Below are positions 9,377 through 18,088 of a stretch of DNA of 64,000 bases, piece by piece. Positions within the stretch are counted from its first letter, which is position 1, and every line of letters begins with the position of its first letter. Made by a program: the position numbers and the translations under genes. A model generated the notes under the pieces. It did no database searches and was not told where the DNA came from. It saw only the letters and a program-made list of their open reading frames with translations. Origin of the DNA: Pseudomonas sp. NKUCC02_KPG (lineage in GTDB: Bacteria > Pseudomonadota > Gammaproteobacteria > Pseudomonadales > Pseudomonadaceae); contig NZ_JAHKRC010000004.1 in assembly GCF_019345465.1 (NCBI RefSeq), positions 124,001 to 188,000 of the forward strand. Reading direction: 5' to 3'.

Positions 9377-9461
9377 CCGTCTGTATCGCAATGAAATGTG
9401 ACATTTGCGTTTAGGCTTGCGCCTTGCTCTAACTCTTATCAAGAACAAGGAATGCCGCTCC

Positions 9462-10652
9462 ATGACGGACGCCACTCAGCCACGCTTGCACCCTCTGGCA
9501 GACACCTCTCCCTCGGCTGTAGTCGCAGGGTTTATCGCCATGATGACTGGCTACACCAGTTCCCTGGTCCTCATGTTTCAAGCAGGTCAGGCAGCGGGAC
9601 TCACCAGCGGGCAGATCTCGTCATGGATTTGGGCGCTGTCGATCGGCATGGCCATTTGCAGCATAGGCTTGTCTTTGCGCTACCGCACACCGATTACCAT
9701 CGCCTGGTCAACGCCGGGGGCTGCGCTGCTGATCACCAGCCTGGGCGGTGTCAGCTACCACGAAGCCATCGGCGCCTACATCACTTGTGCGGTGCTGGTG
9801 ATCATCTGCGGCATGACCGGCAGCTTTGAACGCCTGGTCAAACGTATCCCCTCGTCTCTGGCTGCGGCCTTGCTGGCAGGAATCCTGTTCAAGATCGGCA
9901 GCGAAATTTTCGTCGCTGCCCAGCACCGTACCGGCCTGGTCATTGGCATGTTTTTCACTTACCTGATCGTCAAACGCCTGTCACCCCGCTATGCGGTACT
10001 GGCGGCCCTGGTGATTGGCACTCTGATTTCGGGTTTGCTCGGGCTACTGGACTTCAGCGGTTTCGCCCTCGAAGTGGCTGTGCCGGTATGGACCACACCT
10101 TCATTCTCGCTGGCCGCAACCATCAGCATCGGTATTCCCCTGTTTGTCGTCGCCATGACGTCGCAAAACATGCCGGGCATCGCCGTGCTGCGGGCCGACG
10201 GTTACAGCGTGCCCGCTTCGCCGCTGATCACCACCACCGGCGTGGCTTCACTGCTGCTTGCCCCTTTTGGCTCCCACGGGATCAACCTGGCTGCGATCAG
10301 TGCCGCTATCTGCACCGGCCCCCATGCCCACGAAGACCCTAAAAAGCGCTACACCGCGGCCATGTGGTGCGGAATTTTCTATGGCATTGCCGGCGTTTTT
10401 GGCGCCACCCTTGCCGCGCTGTTTGCAGCCTTGCCCAAAGAGTTGGTGTTGTCCATTGCTGCACTGGCCCTGTTCGGCTCGATCATCAATGGCTTGACCA
10501 TTGCCATGAGTGAATCCAGAGAGCGCGAGGCGGCCCTGGTGACCTTCATGGTCACAGCATCGGGCATGAGCCTGTTCTCGATCGGCTCGGCCTTTTGGGG
10601 AATCGTCGCGGGTGTACTGACCCTGATAATCCTGAACGTTAAATCACGCTGA
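9462..10652 (+). CDS. BenE-family transporter (benzoate/H+ symporter family)
   Basis: A 396-residue inner-membrane protein with about 12 hydrophobic segments, matching the BenE family of proton symporters (benzoate and related aromatic acids are the known substrates). Helix-rich parts such as WSTPGAALLITSLGG (about residue 84) and the conserved loop region SQNMPGIAVLRADGY (about 236) are typical. The ATG at 9462 is preferred over an upstream start at 9405 because the protein then begins MTDATQPRL like its relatives; an AAGGA sequence lies about 14 bp upstream. No benzoate degradation genes are nearby. The divergent GntR regulator probably controls it. The substrate is unknown; nearby purine genes make a heterocycle possible but this is speculation. 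Confidence 0.85.
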   Translation: MTDATQPRLHPLADTSPSAVVAGFIAMMTGYTSSLVLMFQAGQAAGLTSGQISSWIWALSIGMAICSIGLSLRYRTPITIAWSTPGAALLITSLGGVSYHEAIGAYITCAVLVIICGMTGSFERLVKRIPSSLAAALLAGILFKIGSEIFVAAQHRTGLVIGMFFTYLIVKRLSPRYAVLAALVIGTLISGLLGLLDFSGFALEVAVPVWTTPSFSLAATISIGIPLFVVAMTSQNMPGIAVLRADGYSVPASPLITTTGVASLLLAPFGSHGINLAAISAAICTGPHAHEDPKKRYTAAMWCGIFYGIAGVFGATLAALFAALPKELVLSIAALALFGSIINGLTIAMSESREREAALVTFMVTASGMSLFSIGSAFWGIVAGVLTLIILNVKSR

Positions 10653-10656
10653 CTGA

Positions 10657-11418
10657 TCAGATCGCCAGTGCCCCACCATCGACAGCCAACGCATGGCCGG
10701 TGGTAAACGCCGCGCCGTCCGAGCACAGGTACAAGACGGCGCTGGCGACCTCCTCAACCTTGCCGATGCGCCCCACAGGGTGAATCGCGGCAGCAAACTC
10801 GGCCTTGCGCGGATCGGCTTCATAGGCTCGCCGGAACATATCGGTATCAATCACTGCCGGGCACACCGCGTTCACCCGAATATGCTTTTTCGCATATTCG
10901 ATGGCTGCTGATTTCGTCAGCCCGATCACCGCATGTTTGGACGCCGAGTAGATGCTCATCTTCGGCGCAGCCCCCAACCCCGCTACCGATGCCGTGTTGA
11001 CGATTGCCCCACCGCCCTGAGCCAGCATCAATGGCAGCTGATATTTCATGCATAACCAGACACCTTTGACGTTCACTCCCATGATCGCGTCGAATTCGTC
11101 CAGCGTGCCATCCGCCAGGCGACCATGCTCGATCTCGATCCCCGCATTGTTGAAGGCATAATCCAGCCGACCGTAGGCGCTGATGACCAGCTCCATCAAC
11201 TGCCTGACTTGCGCCTCCACGGTGACATCACACCTTACGAAAACAGCACTGCCACCCGCAGCCTCTATCTGTTCGACCGTGTATTCGCCCCCTGCCACAT
11301 CCAGATCGGCCACCACCACTTTCAAGCCTTCGCCCGCAAATGCCAGAGCCGCGGCTCGGCCGATACCTGCTCCAGCGCCTGTAACCACTGCCACTTGCCC
11401 GGCAAACGTCATGCCCAT
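10657..11418 (-). CDS. Short-chain dehydrogenase/reductase
   Basis: A 253-residue classical SDR. It has the nucleotide-binding motif TGAGAGIG (residues 14-21), NNAGI (about 92), and the catalytic Ser and YSASK (about 157-161). The acidic residue after the second strand (VVADLD) favours NAD+ over NADP+. The C-terminal GHALAVDGG is typical of the family. The substrate is not identifiable. It is convergent with the BenE-family gene with a gap of only 4 bp, so no separate terminator fits between them. An AGAGGA ribosome site precedes the ATG at 11418; a second ATG two codons later is possible. Confidence 0.9.
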   Translation of the reverse strand: MGMTFAGQVAVVTGAGAGIGRAAALAFAGEGLKVVVADLDVAGGEYTVEQIEAAGGSAVFVRCDVTVEAQVRQLMELVISAYGRLDYAFNNAGIEIEHGRLADGTLDEFDAIMGVNVKGVWLCMKYQLPLMLAQGGGAIVNTASVAGLGAAPKMSIYSASKHAVIGLTKSAAIEYAKKHIRVNAVCPAVIDTDMFRRAYEADPRKAEFAAAIHPVGRIGKVEEVASAVLYLCSDGAAFTTGHALAVDGGALAI

Positions 11419-11613
11419 TGTTGTTGTCCTCTGAGGGGTACGCCTGCACCGTGAACGGTTCTGGTGCAGTCATCGACTTATTTATCCGAGTGATACAGGC
11501 CTGCATATAACCATCACCACAACTGATAAAAACCTATTCGTGGTCCGGGATTCACTTGCCCTGAGGCTCAAGAAGGTCTATCAACAGACATCATTTTCCA
11601 AGGGGTTATTGCA

Positions 11614-12618
11614 ATGACTGACCAGACAAATCGCCAATTCCTGCTCGCCAAACGTCCAGTCGGTGCAGCGACCCGCGATACATTCACTTTTCAGGAAGTT
11701 ACGGTCGTACAACCTAAAGAAGGACAGATCCTTGTCAGGAACGAGTATCTGTCCCTCGACCCGGCGATGCGCGGCTGGATGAACGAAGGCAAGTCCTATA
11801 TCCCGCCAGTGGCTCTGGGTGAAGTCATGCGCGCACTGGGTGTAGGCAAAGTCATCGCCTCCGCCCACCCCGGCTTTGCCGTCGGTGATTACGTCAATGG
11901 CGCCTTGGGGGTTCAGGATTACTTCGTGGGTGAGCCGCGCGGGTTCTACAAAGTAGACCCCGGACTTGCGCCACTGCCTGTGTACTTGTCCGCCTTGGGC
12001 ATGACCGGCATGACCGCCTACTTCGCCCTGCTCGAAGTAGGTACCCCCAAGGCGGGCGACACAGTGGTGATTTCTGGCGCAGCAGGCGCAGTGGGCAGCA
12101 TTGCCGGTCAAATCGCCAAGCTTAAAGGCTGCCGCGTAGTGGGCATTGCTGGTGGGAAAGAAAAGTGCGCGTTGCTGACCCAGGAATTGGGCTTTGACGG
12201 CGCGATCGACTACAAAAATGAGGATGTTGTCGCGGGGCTTAAACGAGAATGCCCTAAGGGCGTTGATGTATTTTTCGACAACGTCGGCGGCGATATTCTC
12301 GACGCAGTGCTTAGCCGCCTGAACTTCAAGGCTCGTGTCATCATTTGCGGTGCAATTAGCCAGTACAACAACAAGGAGGCCGTGAAAGGCCCTTCCAACT
12401 ACTTGTCACTGCTGGTCAATCGTGCACGCATGGAAGGCTTTGTAGTGATGGACTATGCCGATCGCTACGTAGCTGCCGGACAGGAAATGGCGGGGTGGCT
12501 GGCCAAAGGCCAACTAACAAGCAAAGAACATATTGTCGAAGGGCTGGAAAGCTTTCCGGAAAGCCTGATGAAACTGTTTAGCGGGGAGAACTTCGGCAAG
12601 CTAGTTTTGAAGCTCTGA
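11614..12618 (+). CDS. NADP-dependent oxidoreductase of the MDR family (CurA/YncB-like)
   Basis: A 334-residue zinc-independent medium-chain reductase, similar to NADPH-dependent curcumin/2-alkenal reductases and leukotriene B4 12-hydroxydehydrogenase-like proteins. These enzymes reduce the C=C bond of alpha,beta-unsaturated ketones and aldehydes, often for detoxification. Visible motifs are YLSLDPAMRGWM (about residue 45), GMTGMTAYFALLEVG (about 130), the cofactor loop SGAAGAVGSIAGQIAK (about 153) and FDNVGGDILD (about 222). No zinc-binding cysteine cluster is present, as expected. It is a single-gene unit, convergent with pyrF and separated from it by a terminator hairpin. Confidence 0.9.
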   Translation: MTDQTNRQFLLAKRPVGAATRDTFTFQEVTVVQPKEGQILVRNEYLSLDPAMRGWMNEGKSYIPPVALGEVMRALGVGKVIASAHPGFAVGDYVNGALGVQDYFVGEPRGFYKVDPGLAPLPVYLSALGMTGMTAYFALLEVGTPKAGDTVVISGAAGAVGSIAGQIAKLKGCRVVGIAGGKEKCALLTQELGFDGAIDYKNEDVVAGLKRECPKGVDVFFDNVGGDILDAVLSRLNFKARVIICGAISQYNNKEAVKGPSNYLSLLVNRARMEGFVVMDYADRYVAAGQEMAGWLAKGQLTSKEHIVEGLESFPESLMKLFSGENFGKLVLKL

Positions 12619-12631
12619 AGCGACATGTTGC

Positions 12632-12659
12632 TGCGGGAGTTGGCTTGCCAACTCCCGCA
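12632..12659. terminator. Perfect 12-bp stem hairpin between convergent genes (REP-like)
   Basis: Arms TGCGGGAGTTGG and CCAACTCCCGCA with a CTTG loop, placed 13 bp after the MDR stop and 7 bp after the pyrF stop. A bidirectional terminator is likely. The GGGAGNTGGCTTGCCA core is the same type as known pseudomonad REP sequences, so it may be a REP used as a terminator. Confidence 0.75.
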
Positions 12660-12666
12660 CACTACT

Positions 12667-13365
12667 TTAAGCCAGTTCCGCGACCACTGCAGCCAGCGCT
12701 TTGGCTGGATCTGCCGCCTGGCTGATTGGACGGCCGATCACCAAGTAATCAGAGCCGGCATCCAGTGCCTGGCGCGGGGTCAGAATACGGCGCTGATCAT
12801 CCTGAACACTGCCGGCAGGACGGATCCCCGGCGTCACCAGCTGCAGAGTCGGGTGCGCGGCCTTCAGCGCTTGCGCCTCAAGGGCAGAACATACCAGGCC
12901 ATCCATACCGGCCTTCTCGGCAAGGGCTGCAAGTCGCAACACCTGCTCTTGAGGTTCAATATCCAGGCCTATACCGGCGAGGTCTTCGCGCTCCATGCTG
13001 GTCAGTACAGTTACGCCAATCAGCAACGGCTGTGGACCGGTACGTTTGTCGAGCACTTCACGACAAGCAGCCATCATGCGCAAACCGCCAGAACAGTGCA
13101 CGTTAACCATCCATACGCCCATTTCAGCAGCAGCTTTGACCGCCATTGCGGTGGTGTTGGGAATGTCGTGAAACTTGAGATCCAGGAATACCTCGAAACC
13201 CTTGTCACGCAGAGTGCCGACAATTTCCGAAGCGCAGCTGGTGAACAGCTCTTTGCCTACCTTGACGCGGCACAACTTGGGGTCCAACTGATCAGCCAGC
13301 TTCAGTGCGGCGTCACGCGTTGGGAAATCCAGGGCGACGATAATAGGAGTCTGACAGTCGGACAT
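12667..13365 (-). CDS. pyrF: Orotidine 5'-phosphate decarboxylase
   Basis: PyrF catalyses the last step of UMP synthesis. The ATG at 13365 ([14 protein letters not shown]) gives 232 residues, the normal length; the open frame extends 19 codons further upstream but without support. The catalytic block [10 protein letters not shown] (about residue 61) with its Lys and Asp is intact, as are the phosphate-binding residues near TPGIRPAGS (about 181) and VIGRPIS (about 213). It stands between the MDR gene (convergent) and the DUF2897 gene (divergent). Confidence 0.97.
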   Translation of the reverse strand: MSDCQTPIIVALDFPTRDAALKLADQLDPKLCRVKVGKELFTSCASEIVGTLRDKGFEVFLDLKFHDIPNTTAMAVKAAAEMGVWMVNVHCSGGLRMMAACREVLDKRTGPQPLLIGVTVLTSMEREDLAGIGLDIEPQEQVLRLAALAEKAGMDGLVCSALEAQALKAAHPTLQLVTPGIRPAGSVQDDQRRILTPRQALDAGSDYLVIGRPISQAADPAKALAAVVAELA

Positions 13366-13585
13366 TAGCGGGTTCTCAGGCTGGTCGAAATCGGCGCGCA
13401 TTGTAGCGGAACCAGCCGCCAACCGGCACCCGATGATCGTAAATTCATGATTTTAGTCATTACCGGGGTAATAACGCGCGCTACCGTATAAGCGGCCTAC
13501 AATGGAACTAGTAGACTCCTACAGACATAAACAGTAATGCACTGCGCAATCCCTGCCCAGTGAAGTTCGAACCAAGGAGAACGCG

Positions 13586-13753
13586 ATGCCGTGGTATGCC
13601 TGGTTAATACTTATTGTCGCCATCGGTGCCATCGTGGGTGGTCTGATGACCCTGCGTGACACTGCCAACAAAGTGGAACTCACCGATGAGCAACGTAAGC
13701 GCGTAGCCGAACGCAACGCAGAAATGGACGCCAAAGAATCCAAGGACCGGTAA
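13586..13753 (+). CDS. Small membrane protein of the DUF2897 family
   Basis: A 55-residue protein beginning MPWYAWLILIVAIG, too short to stand out among longer frames. It has one N-terminal transmembrane helix (about residues 4-22) followed by a highly charged tail (DEQRKRVAERNAEMDAKESKDR). A strong AAGGAGA ribosome site lies about 7 bp before the ATG. Length, layout and position beside pyrF match the DUF2897 family of gammaproteobacteria, whose function is unknown. Confidence 0.85.
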   Translation: MPWYAWLILIVAIGAIVGGLMTLRDTANKVELTDEQRKRVAERNAEMDAKESKDR

Positions 13754-13890
13754 ACACCTGATTTGGTCAGGAGCTGAATCACAAGGAACGGGTTCCAAAG
13801 GCAAAAAGCTACACACCCTTACATGAACATCCAATGCATCGCCTTTGAGCTCAACGCTATGATGGTCCATTGCATAAAGAGACATGTGTC

Positions 13891-14454
13891 ATGCGCTACT
13901 CACAAGATCATAAAGCCCAAACCCATCAGCGCATCGTTAAGGAAGCATCAGGCCTGTTCCGTCGAGACGGCATTGGTGCGACGGGCCTGCAGCCACTGAT
14001 GAAATCCCTGGGCCTCACCCACGGCGGTTTTTATGCTCACTTCTCATCCAAAAACGACCTGGTAGAAAAAGCATTGCAGCACGCCGCTGGACAGGTTGAC
14101 GGAATTTGCGCCGAACTGTTCAGCCAGCCACAACCTCTGCACGCATTCATTGATGCATATTTGTCCGAGTGGCACCTGACCTCCCCCCACGAGGGTTGCC
14201 CGTTACCAACCATGTCAGCAGAAATGGCACAACAGGGGCAGGCTAGCTCGACCACAGACTACGTGATCGATGCAAGGCTCAAACAGATCCAGGCCACACT
14301 GCAAGGGCCAGATGCCGAAGACCAAAGCATTGTCATTTTCGCGACTCTGGTCGGAGCACTGGTTCTAGCACGCGGGGCTGAGAGCACGGCGTTAAAGGAC
14401 AAGATCCTCGACATAACGCCTAGCGCCTTGAAGCAATCAACACCACACACCTGA
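13891..14454 (+). CDS. TetR/AcrR-family transcriptional regulator
   Basis: A 187-residue regulator with a standard TetR N-terminal helix-turn-helix (TGLQPLMKSLGLTHGGFYAHFSSK, about residues 31-54, quoted here only to locate it) and a ligand-binding C-terminal domain. The ATG at 13891 (MRYSQDHKAQTH) fits the family better than the start seven codons upstream. No obvious target gene is adjacent: the upstream gene is the DUF2897 peptide and the downstream gene converges. Relatives with this C-terminal type often control efflux or reductase genes; here the target could be unlinked. It ends in a bidirectional hairpin terminator. Confidence 0.88.
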   Translation: MRYSQDHKAQTHQRIVKEASGLFRRDGIGATGLQPLMKSLGLTHGGFYAHFSSKNDLVEKALQHAAGQVDGICAELFSQPQPLHAFIDAYLSEWHLTSPHEGCPLPTMSAEMAQQGQASSTTDYVIDARLKQIQATLQGPDAEDQSIVIFATLVGALVLARGAESTALKDKILDITPSALKQSTPHT

Positions 14455-14477
14455 ATACGTGCGCCACGAATAAAAAA

Positions 14478-14500
14478 AAAGCCAGTCAATGACTGGCTTT
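14478..14500. terminator. Bidirectional rho-independent terminator
   Basis: Stem AAAGCCAGTCA/TGACTGGCTTT with a run of A on one side and T on the other. It lies between the convergent TetR and ComEA-like genes and suits both. Confidence 0.85.
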
Positions 14501-14519
14501 CTTCGCTTAACTGCCCGGG

Positions 14520-14858
14520 TTACTTGACCGCAACCTTATCCCGATTCTTTTCAAAGATGGCTTTGCCTATCCCTTTGACCTCAAGCAACTCATCGGCTGA
14601 CGTGAAGTCACCGTTAGCCTCGCGGTAAGCCACGATCGCCTTGGCTTTAACAGCACCAACACCTGAGAGTTCACGTTGAAGCGTCGCCTCATCCGCGGTG
14701 TTGAGATTGATCGTCACCACTTGCGCATCTGATGCAACTTGCGCAGCGACAACCGGCTCAGTTGCCTCTACCGACGGGGCAGCATGAATCACGCTCGAAA
14801 AACCCACCATCAAAGCCAAAAAAATCGAAGAGATAAAAGCGATACGCATAAGTGACAC
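14520..14858 (-). CDS. ComEA-like helix-hairpin-helix protein, secreted
   Basis: A 112-residue protein with an N-terminal signal peptide (MSLMRIAFISSIFLALMVGF, cleavage probably after HAAP or nearby) and a ComEA-type double helix-hairpin-helix domain at the C-terminus (NLNTADEATLQRELSGVG, then LLEVKGIGKAIFEKNRDKV). ComEA proteins bind DNA in the periplasm during natural transformation. Short stand-alone versions like this are common in pseudomonads next to wbpM, where a role in DNA uptake is mostly unproven. It lies 100 bp downstream of wbpM on the same strand, behind a strong hairpin, so it may have its own promoter. Confidence 0.88.
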   Translation of the reverse strand: MSLMRIAFISSIFLALMVGFSSVIHAAPSVEATEPVVAAQVASDAQVVTINLNTADEATLQRELSGVGAVKAKAIVAYREANGDFTSADELLEVKGIGKAIFEKNRDKVAVK

Positions 14859-14875
14859 TCCATTACATCGTTAAG

Positions 14876-14905
14876 TGGAATACAGCTCTCCTGAGCTGTA
14901 TTCCA
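14876..14905. terminator. 13-bp perfect stem hairpin between wbpM and the ComEA-like gene
   Basis: Arms TGGAATACAGCTC and GAGCTGTATTCCA with a TCCT loop. It lies 55 bp after the wbpM stop and 18 bp before the ComEA-like start. There is no T-run, so it could end the O-antigen operon, reduce read-through or act as a leader hairpin of the downstream gene. Confidence 0.5.
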
Positions 14906-14959
14906 AACGTAGGCGATGGAGGTCGAGTGTCAAAAATCAGTGCATTGCAGAGTATGTAG

Positions 14960-16951
14960 TCAGGAAAACTCGCTGCGACGCTGCTGATGGATCCAGTCCA
15001 CGATTTCACCCTCGGGCGCATAACCACTGACGGTCTCACGCAACAACTGGCGTACCCGGACATAGTCATCCATATCAACAGCATCAAGCAGTTGAGACAA
15101 ACGCTCTTTCAACTCATCCCAAGGCAACATGTCCTCGTTCGCGCACATGATCATTGGATGACGAGTTGCGACTACGTTGTCACCAATCAGTAACTCTTCG
15201 TAAAGCTTTTCGCCAGGACGCAAGCCAGTGAACTCAATTTCTATGTCGCCATGCAGGTTTTTATCAGAGCGAACACTCAAACCGGAGAGGTGAATCATCT
15301 TTTCGGCCAACTCGACAATGCGCACAGGCTCGCCCATGTCCAGGACAAAGACATCGCCACCTTGCCCCATCGAGCCGGCCTGAATGACCAACTGCGCGGC
15401 CTCAGGGATAGTCATGAAATAGCGGGTAATCTTGGGGTGGGTCACTGTCAGCGGACCACCGGCCTTTATCTGCTTATGGAAAAGCGGAATCACAGACCCG
15501 GAAGAGCCAAGTACATTACCGAAACGAACCATAGTGAACCGGGTCTTGTTAACCCGTGACACATTAGCGGCATCGTCAAATAGCACAGGCGCAATCTCGC
15601 GACTGAGTGCCTGCAACGTCATTTCGGCCAAGCGCTTGGTGCTACCCATCACATTCGTCGGTCGCACAGCCTTGTCAGTTGAAATCAGTACAAAGTTCGC
15701 GACACCAGACTGCAGAGCCGCCTGGGCGGTATTGAGCGTACCCATGACATTATTGAGTACACCTTCGGCGATATTGTGCTCAACCATGGGCACATGCTTA
15801 TAAGCCGCTGCGTGATAGACCGTATCGACATGCCAGGTCTTCATCACATCCAGTAATTTATGGGGGTTACGCACCGAACCCAAAATCGGTAGCACCTTCA
15901 CCGAAAGGGACTCGCGACCAACCCGCTGCTCCAGCTCGCCATAAATACTGTAAAGATTAAATTCGCTATGCTCGTACAGCAACAAAGTAGTCGGTCTAAG
16001 AGCCAGAATCTGGCGACATAACTCCGAGCCGATGGAACCACCTGCCCCCGTCACCAGGACACACTGACCTTTAATGCAGTGTTCCAGCAGCTCACCCTGG
16101 GCCGGAACCGGATCACGCCCCAGCAAATCGGCTATGTCGACTTCCTGAATGTCATCAACCTTGACCCGGCCACTGGCCAGATCCATAAAGCCAGGAACAC
16201 TGCGAACATGGAGCGGAAAGCCCTCAAGCAAACTCAGGATCTCACGACGCCGACCGCGGGACGATGAAGGAACCGCCAACAGCACTTCCTGGGCTCCCGT
16301 ACGATCAATCATCAGCTGAATGTGCTTGGGTTTGAATACCTGCAAGCCGGAGATGATGCGATCAGCAATCCCCTCATCATCATCTATGAACGCCACAGGC
16401 CGCATGGCCCGCCCCATTCTCAAGGCAGCAACCAGCTGATTACCTGCTGCACCGGCACCGTAAATGGCTACGCGCGTCAGGCCATCATCACGACTGGCGA
16501 AAGGCACATGTTGAGCAGCCGAGAACCAGTCACCCAAAAAGTACTGACGCATAGCCAGGCGCAAACCACCGAGCATTACCAGGCTCAGCCACCAGTAGTT
16601 GAATATGATCGAGCGTGGGACGACATTGGCGGGAGTGCTATACCAGTACATCACCACGGCCAAAACCAGGGAAGAAAGGCTAACGGCCTTGATAATTGCG
16701 ATCAACGCATCGTTGCCGAAATATCGCATCACGGCGCGATACATGCCGAAGCGAATAAAAAAGGGGATGGCAACTATTGGGGCTGCTGCAAATAGCCAAA
16801 AGTGCAATCTGAAGAGGTTGATCATGTCGTCGATGCCTAGGCGCACCACGAACGCCAACCAAAGTGCAGCCCAGACCAGCACAACATCAGTCGCAACCTG
16901 TATTAACCTTTTTTGCCGCCGAGGAAGTTGGAGTAACCATTGGCGAAGCAT
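14960..16951 (-). CDS. wbpM: UDP-GlcNAc 4,6-dehydratase, membrane-bound (WbpM/CapD family)
   Basis: WbpM converts UDP-GlcNAc to the 4-keto-6-deoxy sugar that leads to UDP-QuiNAc or UDP-FucNAc, the first sugar of many Pseudomonas O-antigens. The ATG at 16951 is chosen: AAAAGGA lies 8 bp upstream and the protein (663 residues) begins MLRQWLLQL; a TTG start 13 codons upstream is less likely. The layout is four N-terminal membrane helices (about 15-130), a Rossmann-like domain (YGAGAAGNQ, about 163), and the SDR domain with TGAGGSIGSEL (about 302). The catalytic region STDKAVRPTNVMGSTKR has Met in place of the usual Tyr, the known SMK triad of this family. It is the last gene of the O-antigen block. 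Confidence 0.96.
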   Translation of the reverse strand: MLRQWLLQLPRRQKRLIQVATDVVLVWAALWLAFVVRLGIDDMINLFRLHFWLFAAAPIVAIPFFIRFGMYRAVMRYFGNDALIAIIKAVSLSSLVLAVVMYWYSTPANVVPRSIIFNYWWLSLVMLGGLRLAMRQYFLGDWFSAAQHVPFASRDDGLTRVAIYGAGAAGNQLVAALRMGRAMRPVAFIDDDEGIADRIISGLQVFKPKHIQLMIDRTGAQEVLLAVPSSSRGRRREILSLLEGFPLHVRSVPGFMDLASGRVKVDDIQEVDIADLLGRDPVPAQGELLEHCIKGQCVLVTGAGGSIGSELCRQILALRPTTLLLYEHSEFNLYSIYGELEQRVGRESLSVKVLPILGSVRNPHKLLDVMKTWHVDTVYHAAAYKHVPMVEHNIAEGVLNNVMGTLNTAQAALQSGVANFVLISTDKAVRPTNVMGSTKRLAEMTLQALSREIAPVLFDDAANVSRVNKTRFTMVRFGNVLGSSGSVIPLFHKQIKAGGPLTVTHPKITRYFMTIPEAAQLVIQAGSMGQGGDVFVLDMGEPVRIVELAEKMIHLSGLSVRSDKNLHGDIEIEFTGLRPGEKLYEELLIGDNVVATRHPMIMCANEDMLPWDELKERLSQLLDAVDMDDYVRVRQLLRETVSGYAPEGEIVDWIHQQRRSEFS

Positions 16952-17071
16952 TTCAATGTCCTTTTCAAAAGTAGCGAGCAACACGTTCAATGCTCAAGCG
17001 TTTCATACCCAAAAACTCAAACAGTTGATTTTTCTGTGTCCCAGCATGGAAGTGTAGAAAGCGCGCACGGC

Positions 17072-18088
17072 TTAATTCTCACGCTGACCTGCTTTGAAGC
17101 GCAAAGCCACGAGAGTAAGCGGCGCGTAGGCTATCAACAAGCCGGCAAAACCATCCACTTTGCCTAAAGTAACGAGGGCTGCAATCGGTAACAACCAAAC
17201 CAGATTTATAGCCGTTACTGACCAACTGACTACAGAATGACTACGATACTGTCGAGAGGCAAACTGATAAGCATGGCTGCGGTGAGCTTCATACACCTTG
17301 TCACCTTTGAAAAGCCGGACTAGCAAGGTACACGTCGCGTCGACGATAAATACTCCAAGTAAAATCAGCCATCCCCAGAACAGTACCGGGTTGACCCACG
17401 CAGCTTGTAAAGACAGGAAACCTAACGTAATACCTAAGAAACCACTGCCTGCGTCCCCCATGAAAATACGAGCAGGGGGGAAGTTCCAATACAGAAAACC
17501 CGCAGCTGCGAGCGCCAGTGTAATCGGCCCCCATACGAAGCTGGAGTGTGCGCAGAGAACGTAGAGTAGTGCTCCCCCTAAACACACAAAAATTGCCTGC
17601 ATACTGGCAAGCCCGTCGATGCCATCCATAAAGTTATACAGATTCAGCATCCAGACAAGATAGACACATCCCAACAAGTAGCCTGCCCAACCGAAATCGA
17701 CGGCAATACCGAAAAAATAAATTTCCGGTAACCCCTTGAGCAGATACATACCCAGGATCGCAGCCGTAAAATGCCCCAACAAACGCCACCGCGCGGGTAT
17801 GTGGCCATGATCGTCAAGAAAGCCGACTACTGCCACCAAAGCACCCGGAATGACGATCCCCCAAGTGACGTTCCATGCTACTAATCCCGTCAAGGCTAGA
17901 AAGAGCGCACCAAGGAGATATGAAAAGACAATAGCTACACCTCCACCTCTTGGTGTGGGTAGCACATGAGAACTTCGAGCATTGGGAATATCAATCAAGC
18001 TATTTAACAGCGCATACCGTCGTAACCCGGCAGTACCTATCAGAGAGCTCAGCAAAACCAATGGTAAAAACCAGTACAGATTCAACAT
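17072..18088 (-). CDS. wbpL: Undecaprenyl-phosphate sugar-1-phosphate transferase (WbpL/WecA family)
   Basis: A 338-residue polytopic glycosyltransferase family 4 protein. It starts O-antigen synthesis by moving a sugar-1-phosphate, probably QuiNAc or FucNAc, from UDP to undecaprenyl phosphate at the cytoplasmic face. About 10 membrane helices are visible. Conserved motifs are the early ARSSHVLPTPRGGG (about 37-50), FLDDH (about 89), NLYNFMDGIDGLA (about 148) and the FMGDAGSGFLG loop (about 207). Its ATG overlaps the stop of the wbpV-like gene by one base (TAATG). With wbpV and wbpM it forms the usual end module of the locus. Confidence 0.94.
   Translation of the reverse strand: MLNLYWFLPLVLLSSLIGTAGLRRYALLNSLIDIPNARSSHVLPTPRGGGVAIVFSYLLGALFLALTGLVAWNVTWGIVIPGALVAVVGFLDDHGHIPARWRLLGHFTAAILGMYLLKGLPEIYFFGIAVDFGWAGYLLGCVYLVWMLNLYNFMDGIDGLASMQAIFVCLGGALLYVLCAHSSFVWGPITLALAAAGFLYWNFPPARIFMGDAGSGFLGITLGFLSLQAAWVNPVLFWGWLILLGVFIVDATCTLLVRLFKGDKVYEAHRSHAYQFASRQYRSHSVVSWSVTAINLVWLLPIAALVTLGKVDGFAGLLIAYAPLTLVALRFKAGQREN

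Noticed and set aside
16952..16990. Upstream TTG start for wbpM (13 extra codons)
   Set aside because: The ATG at 16951 has a good AAGGA site eight bases before it and gives the family start MLRQW.
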